Shown piece by piece: positions 1-8,758 of a stretch of 20,550 nucleotides of DNA (the first letter of the stretch is position 1; every line of letters begins with the position of its first letter). Origin of the DNA: a virus. Under the pieces are notes generated by a model, which made no database searches, was not told the origin of the DNA, and saw only the letters and a program-made list of their open reading frames with translations. A program made the translations under genes and the position numbers. The DNA lies in IMG/VR virus record IMGVR_UViG_3300032236_000732, positions 1-20,550 of that record; one strand, 5' to 3'.

Positions 1-2298
1 ATCAATTGGATATACGCCTGAGTGATGATAATCTCTAGCAGTAATTTCAATATTTCCAGATCCATTACCATTAGCGTGGAAGTCGAATTGATTACCATAG
101 CTCAGAGCTTTGGCTCCAAGTGCAATGTTCCCACCGCCCGATGGCATATTTGATCCAGCCCAAGATCCTATGAATGTATTACATACGTTATAAGATCCAT
201 ATCCAGCATAAGCTCCCAATCCAACCGAATCAGTTGGTGAGTGACCGACTGTTTGAACTTCTTGCCCGGCTCTACTTCCTACGAAAGTTAATCTAACGCC
301 AGTATCTGCTACGTTGGCACTTTGATATCCGGCAGAGTATCCAATAAAAGTAGCATCTGTACTGTTCAATACGCCTTGAAGAGCGCCATTTCCTATAATT
401 GTTGCATTATTTGCTGAGGTTAAATTAATACCAGCGCCAGCACCATATACTTCGGCACTAGATAATCCTTTGGTATTACTTAAAAGTTTATTTGTGATAT
501 CATAAGTAAATCCAGCGACATATGTTTGTGTTGTTGCGCTTGTCCAAACTGGGACATTGCCCGAAGATCCACCACTTAAACCGCCAGTCGATACAGGTTG
601 ACCATTCCAATATAAAGCTGTTCCACTAGCATATATTTTGCTTGTAGTAGTTCCGGGAACACCGCTATTTACAGTTATACCACCACTAGTTGTTATTGCA
701 TTAAAAATTTGAAGATCAGTTGCAGTTACTGGCATAAGTGGAATTTGATATGATGTTCCATTTATTCTTGTTTCAAGTAGTTTAGTTATACCGCTAGGAG
801 CTGTTGAAGATGTAGATTGTTCACCCGTTCCATCAGATTTTCCAACCTTAGCAGTAGATGATCCAATAACAAGTTGACTATTTTGGTTAGCTTGTGCGCC
901 ATAACCAATAACAATAGCGCCATTAATAGCTCCTGAACCACTAGCTACGTCAGCACTAGATCCAACAAATATATTACCTGATCCAGTTGTAACTGTATAT
1001 CCAGCATATATGCCTAAAGCGGTGTTGTAGTTTGCATTCAATCCACTGCTAAGATACAATGCTTGATATCCTAAAGCTGTGTTATAACTAGCATTATTAT
1101 ATCTTAAAGCGTTTGTTCCAATCGCGGTATTATATGACATTACACCTGTAGTAGAACTTAACATCGAATAATTTCCGATAGCCGTATTACCTGCTCCAGT
1201 TGTAATATTATTTCCAGCTTGGAAACCTATGCCAACATTATCCCCACCAGTTGAGACTGTTGCTAAAGCTAAACATCCATATGCCACCGCACCACCGCCT
1301 GTAATATACTGACCAGCCCTATCGCCGATTATTGTATTATAGCTTTGCGTAGTTACAGCAGCCCCGGCAGTTTTACCTATGATAATATTGGCACTACCAG
1401 TTGTTATAGCAGATCCAGCATACCATCCAATACATGTATTTGCGGTACATCCTGTTGCATTTGCCATCGCGTTACTACCAATAGCCGTATTATAACTAAG
1501 ATTAGTTGCGCCAGCTTGAGTCATTGAACCCAAAGCGCTAGGTCCAAAAGCTACGTTGCCCCAGTTTGTTCCACTTCCGGCGATATTCTGAGAAACTCTA
1601 CCAAGGGTATCTATTGAAATTAAAGCAGTGCCAAAAGAATCTTGCACTTCTAAAATATTGGCAGATTGAGAAGTTGTGGCTTGGGCAATAAAAACTTTAT
1701 CAGTTGCACTTTTAGCTTGGACTTGTAGAGTTGCGTTGGGTGAGAAATTACCTGATGTCGATCCATCTCCAATATATATTTTTTTGGACAACATATCTCC
1801 AACGATTGTTTCTCCAATGTTTAATTTATTGCTTGAGTTTGCATTTCCATATAATGGAGGATTTGTATTTCTTGTTCTTATCTCAATATTGCCAGTTCCA
1901 TAGACTCTAAATCCAGCATTATATCCGATATTTACATTATACGAACCTGACGCTTGGTATCCTGCTTGATATCCAAGAGCAGTATTATAATCATATGTAG
2001 AATTAGAATCTTCACCACCAGCACCGTATCCAATACAAACATTATATGTACCAGAACTATTTCTAAAAGCTCTGTATCCAGCAACTGTATTATAACTCCC
2101 ACTAACAGCAACTCCATTTGCATTATTTGCCGCCTGAAAACCGATAGCGGTATTATAATTACCCGGAAAAGATGCCCCAGCACTATTTCCAATAAAAATA
2201 TTTGATGTTCCACTTGCGGAATTACCAGCGGTTGGGCCTATAAATATAGGTAGTGTACCTGATGCAGAGTTACCGGCACTATTTCCAATAAAAATATC
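1..2298 (-). repeat. About 27 YadA-head-like beta-roll repeats in the giant fibre
   Basis: Each unit is about 14-20 residues and centres on N[TI]xIGxxAG, for example DIFIGNSAGNSASGT, NTALGYQAGYQASGS and NTCIGWYAGSAITTG. Three blocks are visible: 1881-2298 (8 units), about 855-1557 (14 units) and 1-408 (about 6 units). The first block closes with GNIEI and NKLNIG, and the second with QLVIGSS. The third reaches GNIEI at the window edge, so its closing segment should lie just beyond base 1. The spacing and motif match the left-handed beta-roll of YadA/Hep_Hag adhesin heads and of phage fibres. Similarity is judged by eye. Confidence 0.8.
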
Positions 2299-4647
2299 TG
2301 TGGTTGCAGGAGATATTCTACCACTTCCTGTATTTATATCGCCTATAATAGTACCAGTCGAGAATATTAATTGATTAAGATTTCCTGTTCCGCCCATTGA
2401 TACTGTAATTGATCCACTGCCATTCGTTACACTTATCCCGCTACCAGCCGTTAAAGTATTAAGGGCATAGCTTGTACCACTACCAATTAAAAGTTGACCA
2501 TTAGATGGGGCTGTTGATAAGTTAGTACCACCACTTGCAATCGGAACAATTCCAGTTATAAACTGGTTATTCATAACCTGTTGAGCGGTGAAAATAATTG
2601 ATGGAGCCGATGGAACAGTTGGGCTTGTTTGAGAAGGAATATATGAGACAACAACGCTTGTACTGTTGCTAGCAGAGGCAAGTTGAATATAATCACCTGA
2701 GTTATAAGTATATACATAATTACAACTACCTGCAAGTGCACCGCTTACACCAGTGAAATGTGATCCGGGAACTGTGAATATAGTATTACTTCCTGAAACA
2801 TCAACCCCATTTTTTCTTAGCCAAACGTCAACGTCTTGAAGTTGGATTGCACCATTTAAGAATTGAATGGAATAAGTAAGACTATATGTTCCGGGGTAAT
2901 TAAAAAGAACAGCATTTCCACCAGAAATACTTACGCCTTTAGCTTCAGAAACCTGTCCAAGACCTAATATTACAACTCCAGTAGTTGAGGGATATGTTTG
3001 ATTTGTAATATCATAAAATGACCCATAATATCCCAGTGCGCCACCAGCACCAGATGGACCCATTGGTCCCCCGCTTACGGGAAACCCATTAAACCACAAA
3101 GTATTTCCACTAGCATATAAATTATTATTAGTTGTAACTGCCGGAATACCCGCAGTGAGTGTAATTCCACTAGATACTACAAGATTTGTAAGATTGCCCG
3201 ATCCGCCAAGAGAAATATTTGTAGTGGCCGATCCATTAAAGTTTGCTGTTGTTCCAGTTATACCAGAATTATATGTGAGTGGATTTACAGTAACACCGCT
3301 GACATACCCGCCATTGAATTGCAGGTAAGAGCCGCTGTTATAAAGTTTATTTGTTGTTACGGCTGGAACGCCCGTTGATAAAGTTATCCCACTTGCAATC
3401 GTAGCCGTAATACCAGATACTGCACCACCTGAATCCACAATAAATAATGGAGATCCAGCGCCAGTGTCGATTTCAAATACGTTTACGCTTTGAGTATTAT
3501 TAGCTCTAAGTATTAAACCCTTTGTTGATCCCGTAACTGCTGTAATATCAACAGTACCAGTTGGAGAGGATGTACCGATACCTAATTTACCAGCACTGTC
3601 AATAGCACCAAATGTGATAGATGGATTACTCCACTCTATTAAGTTTGCAGATTGACTAGTCTGACCCTTGACCACTATTCCTTTCGTAGTTGTGGATAAA
3701 GTATCTACTTCTAACTGATTAAGAGATCCGGTTCCACCAATGTGCATTCTACCAGACGCATCAATAATTGTCAATGTTCCACTCGAATAATTTTGAGTTT
3801 CGAGAATATTACTTGTTGAACCAGATGCTGGTCGCAGCACAAGAGTTTTATATCCACTTGGGGCAGCGATCTCGACCTTGCCAGAATACTGACCAAAAGT
3901 TTGACTTGTGCCAATTCCAATAAAACCATCATACTCACCAAATTTAATAAGACCCGAAGCATCAACTTCAATAGAAGACATGCCCGATATATCATTAACA
4001 GAGAAGATAGTTCCAGAAGCAAGTCCATCAGAAATAGAGAATAATTGACCAGCGGTGGATTCAAAAGAAATAGTAGAATCGCTAAGAATATTCATATTCA
4101 TACCGCTAGCGCTTATGCCAGTTCCGGTGAAAACTACTCTATTATTAGCCGAATCAAATTTTAATGAGTTACTATATGAAATTCCACTTGCCGAACTCCA
4201 AATAGTTAAATATCCAGATGCTCCACCAGAAAGTGTTACTGGACCAACATTTATACCTGTTCCATTCCAATATAACGAATTACCGCTGGAATACAAGGTA
4301 TTTGCTGTTGAAGCTGGAACGCCACTTAGAAGTTGTATACCGCTTGAATATATAGCAGAAATGCCAGATTGTTGACTAGAGGGTGAAACATAATAAATAA
4401 TACCACTAGACACATTTTGCAGTTCTATCAAATTCGCCGTTTGCGAAGTCGAGGCTCTTATAATTAATCCTTTATCACCAGAGCTTGCAGTGTTAATATC
4501 TAATGTACCACTAGGAGTTTGAGAATTAATTCCAACCTTATTTGTAGAGTCTACTACAATAAATAGAGGATCGGCGACCCCAGAAGGAGCGCCGTCCCCA
4601 GCATAAAAGTCCGTACCGCTTGGAAGAACAAAAGGTTTAAAAGCCAT
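1..4647 (-). CDS. Giant modular tail-fibre protein, 3' end outside the window
   Basis: The frame is open from an ATG at 4647 to base 1 (1549 codons, no stop read), so the C-terminus is missing. A ribosome site, AGAGGATAGGATAGC, precedes the ATG. Modules in order: N-terminal segments of the common fibre form VGINSQTPSGTLDI (about residue 40) and LGIGTSSPTGTVDI; four copies of a segment ending LYxSGNxLYWNG; a collagen-like GPMGPSGAG (about 526-535); a jelly-roll-like domain containing DVWLRKNG (about 536-670); an IASGGTNLS linker (about 703); then three blocks of YadA-head-like beta-roll repeats (784-920, 1031-1265, 1414-end). Such proteins form trimeric fibres that bind the host surface. Many related fibres end in a self-cleaving S74 chaperone domain, and whether this one does cannot be seen. 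Fibre role is well supported; receptor and exact tail position are unknown. Confidence 0.88.
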   Translation of the reverse strand, partial: MAFKPFVLPSGTDFYAGDGAPSGVADPLFIVVDSTNKVGINSQTPSGTLDINTASSGDKGLIIRASTSQTANLIELQNVSSGIIYYVSPSSQQSGISAIYSSGIQLLSGVPASTANTLYSSGNSLYWNGTGINVGPVTLSGGASGYLTIWSSASGISYSNSLKFDSANNRVVFTGTGISASGMNMNILSDSTISFESTAGQLFSISDGLASGTIFSVNDISGMSSIEVDASGLIKFGEYDGFIGIGTSQTFGQYSGKVEIAAPSGYKTLVLRPASGSTSNILETQNYSSGTLTIIDASGRMHIGGTGSLNQLEVDTLSTTTKGIVVKGQTSQSANLIEWSNPSITFGAIDSAGKLGIGTSSPTGTVDITAVTGSTKGLILRANNTQSVNVFEIDTGAGSPLFIVDSGGAVSGITATIASGITLSTGVPAVTTNKLYNSGSYLQFNGGYVSGVTVNPLTYNSGITGTTANFNGSATTNISLGGSGNLTNLVVSSGITLTAGIPAVTTNNNLYASGNTLWFNGFPVSGGPMGPSGAGGALGYYGSFYDITNQTYPSTTGVVILGLGQVSEAKGVSISGGNAVLFNYPGTYSLTYSIQFLNGAIQLQDVDVWLRKNGVDVSGSNTIFTVPGSHFTGVSGALAGSCNYVYTYNSGDYIQLASASNSTSVVVSYIPSQTSPTVPSAPSIIFTAQQVMNNQFITGIVPIASGGTNLSTAPSNGQLLIGSGTSYALNTLTAGSGISVTNGSGSITVSMGGTGNLNQLIFSTGTIIGDINTGSGRISPATTDIFIGNSAGNSASGTLPIFIGPTAGNSASGTSNIFIGNSAGASFPGNYNTAIGFQAANNANGVAVSGSYNTVAGYRAFRNSSGTYNVCIGYGAGGEDSNSTYDYNTALGYQAGYQASGSYNVNIGYNAGFRVYGTGNIEIRTRNTNPPLYGNANSSNKLNIGETIVGDMLSKKIYIGDGSTSGNFSPNATLQVQAKSATDKVFIAQATTSQSANILEVQDSFGTALISIDTLGRVSQNIAGSGTNWGNVAFGPSALGSMTQAGATNLSYNTAIGSNAMANATGCTANTCIGWYAGSAITTGSANIIIGKTAGAAVTTQSYNTIIGDRAGQYITGGGAVAYGCLALATVSTGGDNVGIGFQAGNNITTGAGNTAIGNYSMLSSTTGVMSYNTAIGTNALRYNNASYNTALGYQALYLSSGLNANYNTALGIYAGYTVTTGSGNIFVGSSADVASGSGAINGAIVIGYGAQANQNSQLVIGSSTAKVGKSDGTGEQSTSSTAPSGITKLLETRINGTSYQIPLMPVTATDLQIFNAITTSGGITVNSGVPGTTTSKIYASGTALYWNGQPVSTGGLSGGSSGNVPVWTSATTQTYVAGFTYDITNKLLSNTKGLSSAEVYGAGAGINLTSANNATIIGNGALQGVLNSTDATFIGYSAGYQSANVADTGVRLTFVGSRAGQEVQTVGHSPTDSVGLGAYAGYGSYNVCNTFIGSWAGSNMPSGGGNIALGAKALSYGNQFDFHANGNGSGNIEITARDYHHSGVYPID

Positions 4648-4670
4648 GCTATCCTATCCTCTACTATTAA

Positions 4671-7472
4671 TTAGACTGACATTGATGTTCTAGTAAATCT
4701 GGTATATACGCTTCCACCTGTGTTACTTGTTCCTTGTACAAGAACATTACCACCAGAAATTGTAGCACTTAAGTTTAGTAATGATTGAGTACCACTTGTA
4801 TAAATTTGTCCATATTCTGTTACGAATGCAGTTCCAAAACCATCGTGAATAACAAGAATTTCGGAAATCTGAGAAATTGTTGGTGTTAATGTTGCGGCAT
4901 TCTTTGTCTGAACAAGATATTTGCCACTTCTATATGTTCCTGTTGGGAATTGGTCAATCGTAGTGACCGATGCTCCAACAGTTACGTCTCCAGAAGAGGT
5001 CACTGTTGTATATGCTAGTGTTAGTAAATTATTTGTGGTATCATATTTTAAATCGTTGTCATATGTAATATTGCCACCAGTATTCCAAACGGCCAAAGTG
5101 CCTGATGATCCTGATCCAGTTACACCAGAAGCAGAGCTTGCAGGAGTATATCCAAGAGCGCCAGTGATGTCTGGGGTTGTTAGCGTGCGATAGAATGGAG
5201 CAGTAGAAGTGCCATTTGATACTAAGAATGATCCACTAGCAACAGCGGCAAGTTTACTGATTGTGGTAGTGGCAGATGCATATAGCAAATCACCAACAGT
5301 ATAGGATGATAGATTTGTACCACCCTGAGCAACTGCCAATGTGCCAGCGGTAATTTGAGCAGCAGATAGATTAGGAATGTCGCCTGAAGCTACAGCCGTA
5401 TTGTTAATTACGCGACCGTATCCATCTATACCAACTTTAACAAATGATGTTCCAGTTGAGCCTTGGGAAACAGTAGCAAGATTAATATATGGAGCTTGTA
5501 ATGTACCAGTTACGGAAATAGTATTAGTTGCGCCCGCTGTAACGGCTGTGACTTGGGCGGTTGTATATCCGGTTCCAATTACAGTACCGTTCCAAACACC
5601 TGTCGCGATTGTGCCAACTTGTTGTAAACTAGAAATATTAACGGCAGATCCAAGAGTGGTGGATGATAGCACAGTAGTGCCGTTAATCATATAAGTCTTA
5701 CCAGTAGCTAGACTCATATTTTCAGTCGATGACCAGTATGGAGTTCCTGCGTTATAATTGTATGTGAATTTAACGCCTAAGCCGTTACCGGCTGTACCAC
5801 TACCAAGAATAAGACCAGCGCCCGTAAGTGGAGCGCCAACCGCTCCAACGCCAGATCCGAGATTTAAGAATAGATCTGAGGTAGAGATTTGAGTTGAGTT
5901 AACAGTAACGGTTTGACCGGCAACATAAAGATTACCAGCGATGTATGTATTAGATGTAGCCGATCCAATATTAATCGTGCCGGTTGCACTATTAGTATTA
6001 ATATTTACTACTCCACTAGCAGTTGATCCTGTTGAAATGTTTGTGGTAGTAGCAGCTCCGAATGCATTTACAGTAGTAGCATTCGTGTTAAGTAGATTAG
6101 CTGTGGTTTGATTTGTGGCAATTGTTCCGCCATTGGCGTTAATAGTTCCAGTTGCTGTTAAAATATTAACGGCAGTAGTGCCACCAATATTAACTGTGCC
6201 GCCAGCGGCCCCAATATTAGTTGTAGTTGCTGCCCCAAACGCATTAACTGTTGTGGCGGTTGTGTTTAATAGATTAGCGGTAGTTTGATTTGTTGCTATT
6301 GTACCGTTATTGGCATTAATAGTGCCAGTAGCAGTTAGGTTATTAACATTTGTTGTGCCAGCACCGCCAATATTGACAGTTGTTGCAGTAGTATTAAAAA
6401 GATTAGCGGTTGTTTGAGTTGTGGCTATTGTGCCACCATTAGCATTCAAAGTTCCTGTTGCAGTTATATTATTAGCTTGAATATTTCCAGTTGTACTCAA
6501 GCCGTTAATGCTAACTGTACCATTTAAATTAATAGTACCACCAGCAGAGCCAATTGTTGTGGTGGTTGCAGAACCACCCATTGTGATCGTAGTCGGAGTG
6601 CTTAGTAATGTATACGATGCAGAAGAACCATCTAATGATCCTATTGTTTTAACAGCACCAGATAACCAAATATTTGGATTTGATCCGCCACCAAGTACAA
6701 TTGAGCCACCGGCAGCTCCACCAATATACACGTTCGTAGCATTGGTGTTGTATAAATATCCAGCAGATGCCGTTGTTGAAATTGTTCCACCATTAACAGC
6801 AATATTACCAGCAAATACCCCGGTTGAACTAGCGCTACCTATATTTATAGTTGTAGCGTTTGCAGTAAATAAGTTTGCTGTCGTTTGATTGGTTGCTATA
6901 GTACCACCGTTTGCATTAATTGTGCCTGTAGCGGTAATTACATTACCAGTGGTAGTGCCTTGTAAAATAATAAACCCAGCACCATTACCAATATTAGTTT
7001 GAGTAGAAGCGCCGAATGCATTAACTGTGGTTGCAGTGGTATTTGCTAAGTTAAAAGTAGTTTGGTTTGTAGCTATCGTTCCGCCGTTAGCGTTGATAGT
7101 TCCTGTAGCAGTTAAGATATTGACTGCTGTTGTACCACCGATATTAACGGTTCCATTTGCCGCACCTAAATTTGTGGTTGTTGATGCTTGACCAATATTA
7201 AGAGTCGTAGCAGTCGTATTAAATAGGTTCGCCGTAGTCTGAGATGTTGTTAGCGATCCACCATTTATCGCGACATTTCCAGAAAAAGTACCGGCAACAC
7301 CAGAGTGATTACCAGCACTGTCGATTCTAGAAATAATATTACCAAGATAATCTTGCCATTGTTGAAGATCGGCTGATTGACCAGATGCGCCCTGAATTGT
7401 AGCTACAATTTGATTACCAGTTGTTGGTAAAACTGTTATACTATTAGGGACTCTAAAAACACTATATGCCAT
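4671..7472 (-). CDS. Repeat-rich tail-fibre protein, 933 residues
   Basis: A structural fibre protein rich in Thr, Asn, Gly and Ala, with almost no charge in its centre. Residues about 60-490 are tandem modules built on TATGTINANGGTIATNQTT, followed by NLLNTTATTVNAFGAATTTN and VNIGGTTAVNIL, consistent with a long beta-structured shaft. Residues about 690-790 hold LAVAQGGTNLSS and TGALGYTPASS, linkers typical of phage tail fibres. The last 96 residues are a separate domain (TYRSGKYLVQ ... SEILVIHDG ... TEYGQIYTS) shared with the two upstream genes. The start at 7472 follows GTATATAAAGGGGTAAAAA, an adequate ribosome site 11 bases after the previous stop. It lies 23 bases upstream of the giant fibre and is probably co-translated with it. 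Specific position on the virion is not known. Confidence 0.86.
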   Translation of the reverse strand: MAYSVFRVPNSITVLPTTGNQIVATIQGASGQSADLQQWQDYLGNIISRIDSAGNHSGVAGTFSGNVAINGGSLTTSQTTANLFNTTATTLNIGQASTTTNLGAANGTVNIGGTTAVNILTATGTINANGGTIATNQTTFNLANTTATTVNAFGASTQTNIGNGAGFIILQGTTTGNVITATGTINANGGTIATNQTTANLFTANATTINIGSASSTGVFAGNIAVNGGTISTTASAGYLYNTNATNVYIGGAAGGSIVLGGGSNPNIWLSGAVKTIGSLDGSSASYTLLSTPTTITMGGSATTTTIGSAGGTINLNGTVSINGLSTTGNIQANNITATGTLNANGGTIATTQTTANLFNTTATTVNIGGAGTTNVNNLTATGTINANNGTIATNQTTANLLNTTATTVNAFGAATTTNIGAAGGTVNIGGTTAVNILTATGTINANGGTIATNQTTANLLNTNATTVNAFGAATTTNISTGSTASGVVNINTNSATGTINIGSATSNTYIAGNLYVAGQTVTVNSTQISTSDLFLNLGSGVGAVGAPLTGAGLILGSGTAGNGLGVKFTYNYNAGTPYWSSTENMSLATGKTYMINGTTVLSSTTLGSAVNISSLQQVGTIATGVWNGTVIGTGYTTAQVTAVTAGATNTISVTGTLQAPYINLATVSQGSTGTSFVKVGIDGYGRVINNTAVASGDIPNLSAAQITAGTLAVAQGGTNLSSYTVGDLLYASATTTISKLAAVASGSFLVSNGTSTAPFYRTLTTPDITGALGYTPASSASGVTGSGSSGTLAVWNTGGNITYDNDLKYDTTNNLLTLAYTTVTSSGDVTVGASVTTIDQFPTGTYRSGKYLVQTKNAATLTPTISQISEILVIHDGFGTAFVTEYGQIYTSGTQSLLNLSATISGGNVLVQGTSNTGGSVYTRFTRTSMSV
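6046..7260 (-). repeat. Protein repeats with diverged codons in the 933-residue fibre
   Basis: Five close copies of TATGTINANGGTIAT lie at about 7074-7118, 6895-6940, 6423-6468, 6294-6339 and 6119-6163. Two weaker copies are nearby (GNVAINGGSLTTSQTTANL and GNIAVNGGTISTT). The peptide is nearly constant but the DNA is not. Between the first two copies about 10 of 14 aligned codons differ, all at the third position. Confidence 0.8.
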
Positions 7473-7483
7473 TTTTTACCCCT

Positions 7484-8170
7484 TTATATACTTATTTTAT
7501 ATAGATTTATATTTGTTCCAGAGTTAGCAGCTATCATTGAAAGATTAATTATTCCACTAACAGATGAAGCATCTACACTAATTAAAGGCTGAGACGAAGT
7601 GTAGAGTTGCCCGTATACTGTTATATACACATTATTTGACTTTGCTATGATTAAAGATTCCTCAATTTGGGTGTCTGAATTATACTGAGCTTTTATTAGA
7701 TATTTTATAGCATTACCAGATGTGGAGTCTACAATAGTTGAATTTGTAGAATTTAAAGCGTATGAGACACTTAATGGGGTTTTTACATCTGAAGCAGTTA
7801 AGTTTTGGCCTGAAAAAGACTTGTCACCATTTGATACTAAATATTGTCCACTGGAAGGCGAAGCTGATGAGTTTAGATAGACCGAAGTTTTAGCAGGATA
7901 GGAAATAAATACTGTTGATGAACTTGAGAGATTAATTAAACTTCCGCTAGAGGAACTTTCAAATACGAGATCCCTACTAAGGGTTCCGCTTATGCTATTG
8001 TAAGTACCTTCTCCAGTTTCCCAGTTTGTGCCATTTACCAGAGTATAGTAAGTTTTTATATTGCCCGTCCCAAGAGCGCTGAAGTCCTGAAAACCGCTAT
8101 ACGCACTGCCGAGAGTTAAAATTCCGGTCCCATTTGTATTTACATTTACTTTTACCCTGTCTTTTAGCAT
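7484..8170 (-). CDS. Tail-fibre protein with common N-terminal adapter domain
   Basis: A 228-residue protein starting at ATG 8170. A longer reading would need TTG at 8176, and the ATG is better placed after TTAGGATTTGAGG. The first about 95 residues (LKDRVKVNVNTNGTGILTLG, then GFQDFSALGTGN, TYYTLVNGTNWETGEGTY, SRDLVFESS, FISYPA) match from memory an N-terminal domain very common in phage tail-fibre and receptor-binding proteins, thought to attach the fibre to the tail. The middle has a GQYLVSNGDKSFSG linker. The last 83 residues are the C-terminal domain shared with both neighbours (KYLIKAQ ... ESLIIA ... VYGQLYTSS). It begins 9 bases after the upstream gene's stop, so coupled translation is likely. 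Fibre/adapter role is likely; the partner is unknown. Confidence 0.82.
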   Translation of the reverse strand: MLKDRVKVNVNTNGTGILTLGSAYSGFQDFSALGTGNIKTYYTLVNGTNWETGEGTYNSISGTLSRDLVFESSSSGSLINLSSSSTVFISYPAKTSVYLNSSASPSSGQYLVSNGDKSFSGQNLTASDVKTPLSVSYALNSTNSTIVDSTSGNAIKYLIKAQYNSDTQIEESLIIAKSNNVYITVYGQLYTSSQPLISVDASSVSGIINLSMIAANSGTNINLYKISI

Positions 8171-8179
8171 CCTCAAATC

Positions 8180-8758
8180 CTAATTTATAATAGTTTTAAA
8201 TAGTTTAATATCAGTATTATTATTTGTTGCCTGTGCATATAAATTAATATATGATCCTGAAATAGAGGTACTAAAATTTGCAAGCAGAGAACTTGTATAA
8301 ACAATTCCATATTGAGTCATGTAGGAATCACCGTTATTAGCAACTAGCAAAATTTCAGATGATTGTATGTCAGTGCTGTGTTTTGCCTTTATTATATATT
8401 TTATACAATCTCCTGAAGATATGGGAGATGAGTCCAATAAAGTACTATTAGTTGTTGAAAGAGTGCCTGATACAGTTCCATCTAAAGTAACGGCTCCCAA
8501 AGTAGATATGGAGCCGCTACCAGAATATGAACTGATGCCAGATGGTATCCAGCCACTTGTTGACCAAGCCAAAACTTGTCCACTTGCTGGAGTGATATTT
8601 AATATGGGATTGCCCTGCAATGAGGAAGCATTCCACTGAGCAGTTCCACTTCCAACTTTCGATGGCGATAATGATACAATCCAATTTGGGTTTACGTAAT
8701 ATCCTGTAGTATATACAAGATTATTTAAACTTATATTATTTCTTTGGATTGTTGGCAT
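8180..8758 (-). CDS. Small fibre-associated structural protein
   Basis: A 192-residue protein whose N-terminal half is not assigned to a family. Residues about 53-72 carry ITPASGQVLAWSTSGWIPSG, a linker of the kind found between domains of phage fibres, and the last 86 residues are the domain shared with the two downstream genes (CIKYIIKAK ... SEILLVANNGDSYMTQYG ... VYTSS). There are no membrane segments or signal peptide. Its ATG overlaps the stop of the 49-residue gene upstream (TAATG), with AGGGAAG as ribosome site, so the two are coupled. Together with its neighbours it probably builds one adhesion apparatus. A structural role is likely, and a precise function cannot be given. Confidence 0.75.
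   Translation of the reverse strand: MPTIQRNNISLNNLVYTTGYYVNPNWIVSLSPSKVGSGTAQWNASSLQGNPILNITPASGQVLAWSTSGWIPSGISSYSGSGSISTLGAVTLDGTVSGTLSTTNSTLLDSSPISSGDCIKYIIKAKHSTDIQSSEILLVANNGDSYMTQYGIVYTSSLLANFSTSISGSYINLYAQATNNNTDIKLFKTIIN

Noticed and set aside
2330-2345. T4-type late promoter motif TATAAATA on the minus strand, also near 6840
   Set aside because: Both copies lie inside coding repeats (Ile-Asn codons), not before genes, and no copy stands upstream of a head gene.
3771-4064. Minus-strand 97-residue frame
   Set aside because: It lies in another frame within the giant fibre gene, which has consistent repeats in its own frame.
6508-6888. Plus-strand 126-residue frame rich in Pro and Val
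   Set aside because: Antisense of the Gly/Thr/Asn repeats of the fibre gene; no ribosome site and no neighbours on this strand.
8171-8176. TTG start two codons upstream of the 228-residue fibre gene
   Set aside because: ATG 8170 is in the same frame and better spaced from AGGA.
1-8758. Diversity-generating retroelement acting on fibre genes
   Set aside because: No reverse transcriptase or template repeat is visible; repeat differences here are mostly synonymous, opposite to the expected adenine-specific changes. A remote element outside the window is not excluded.
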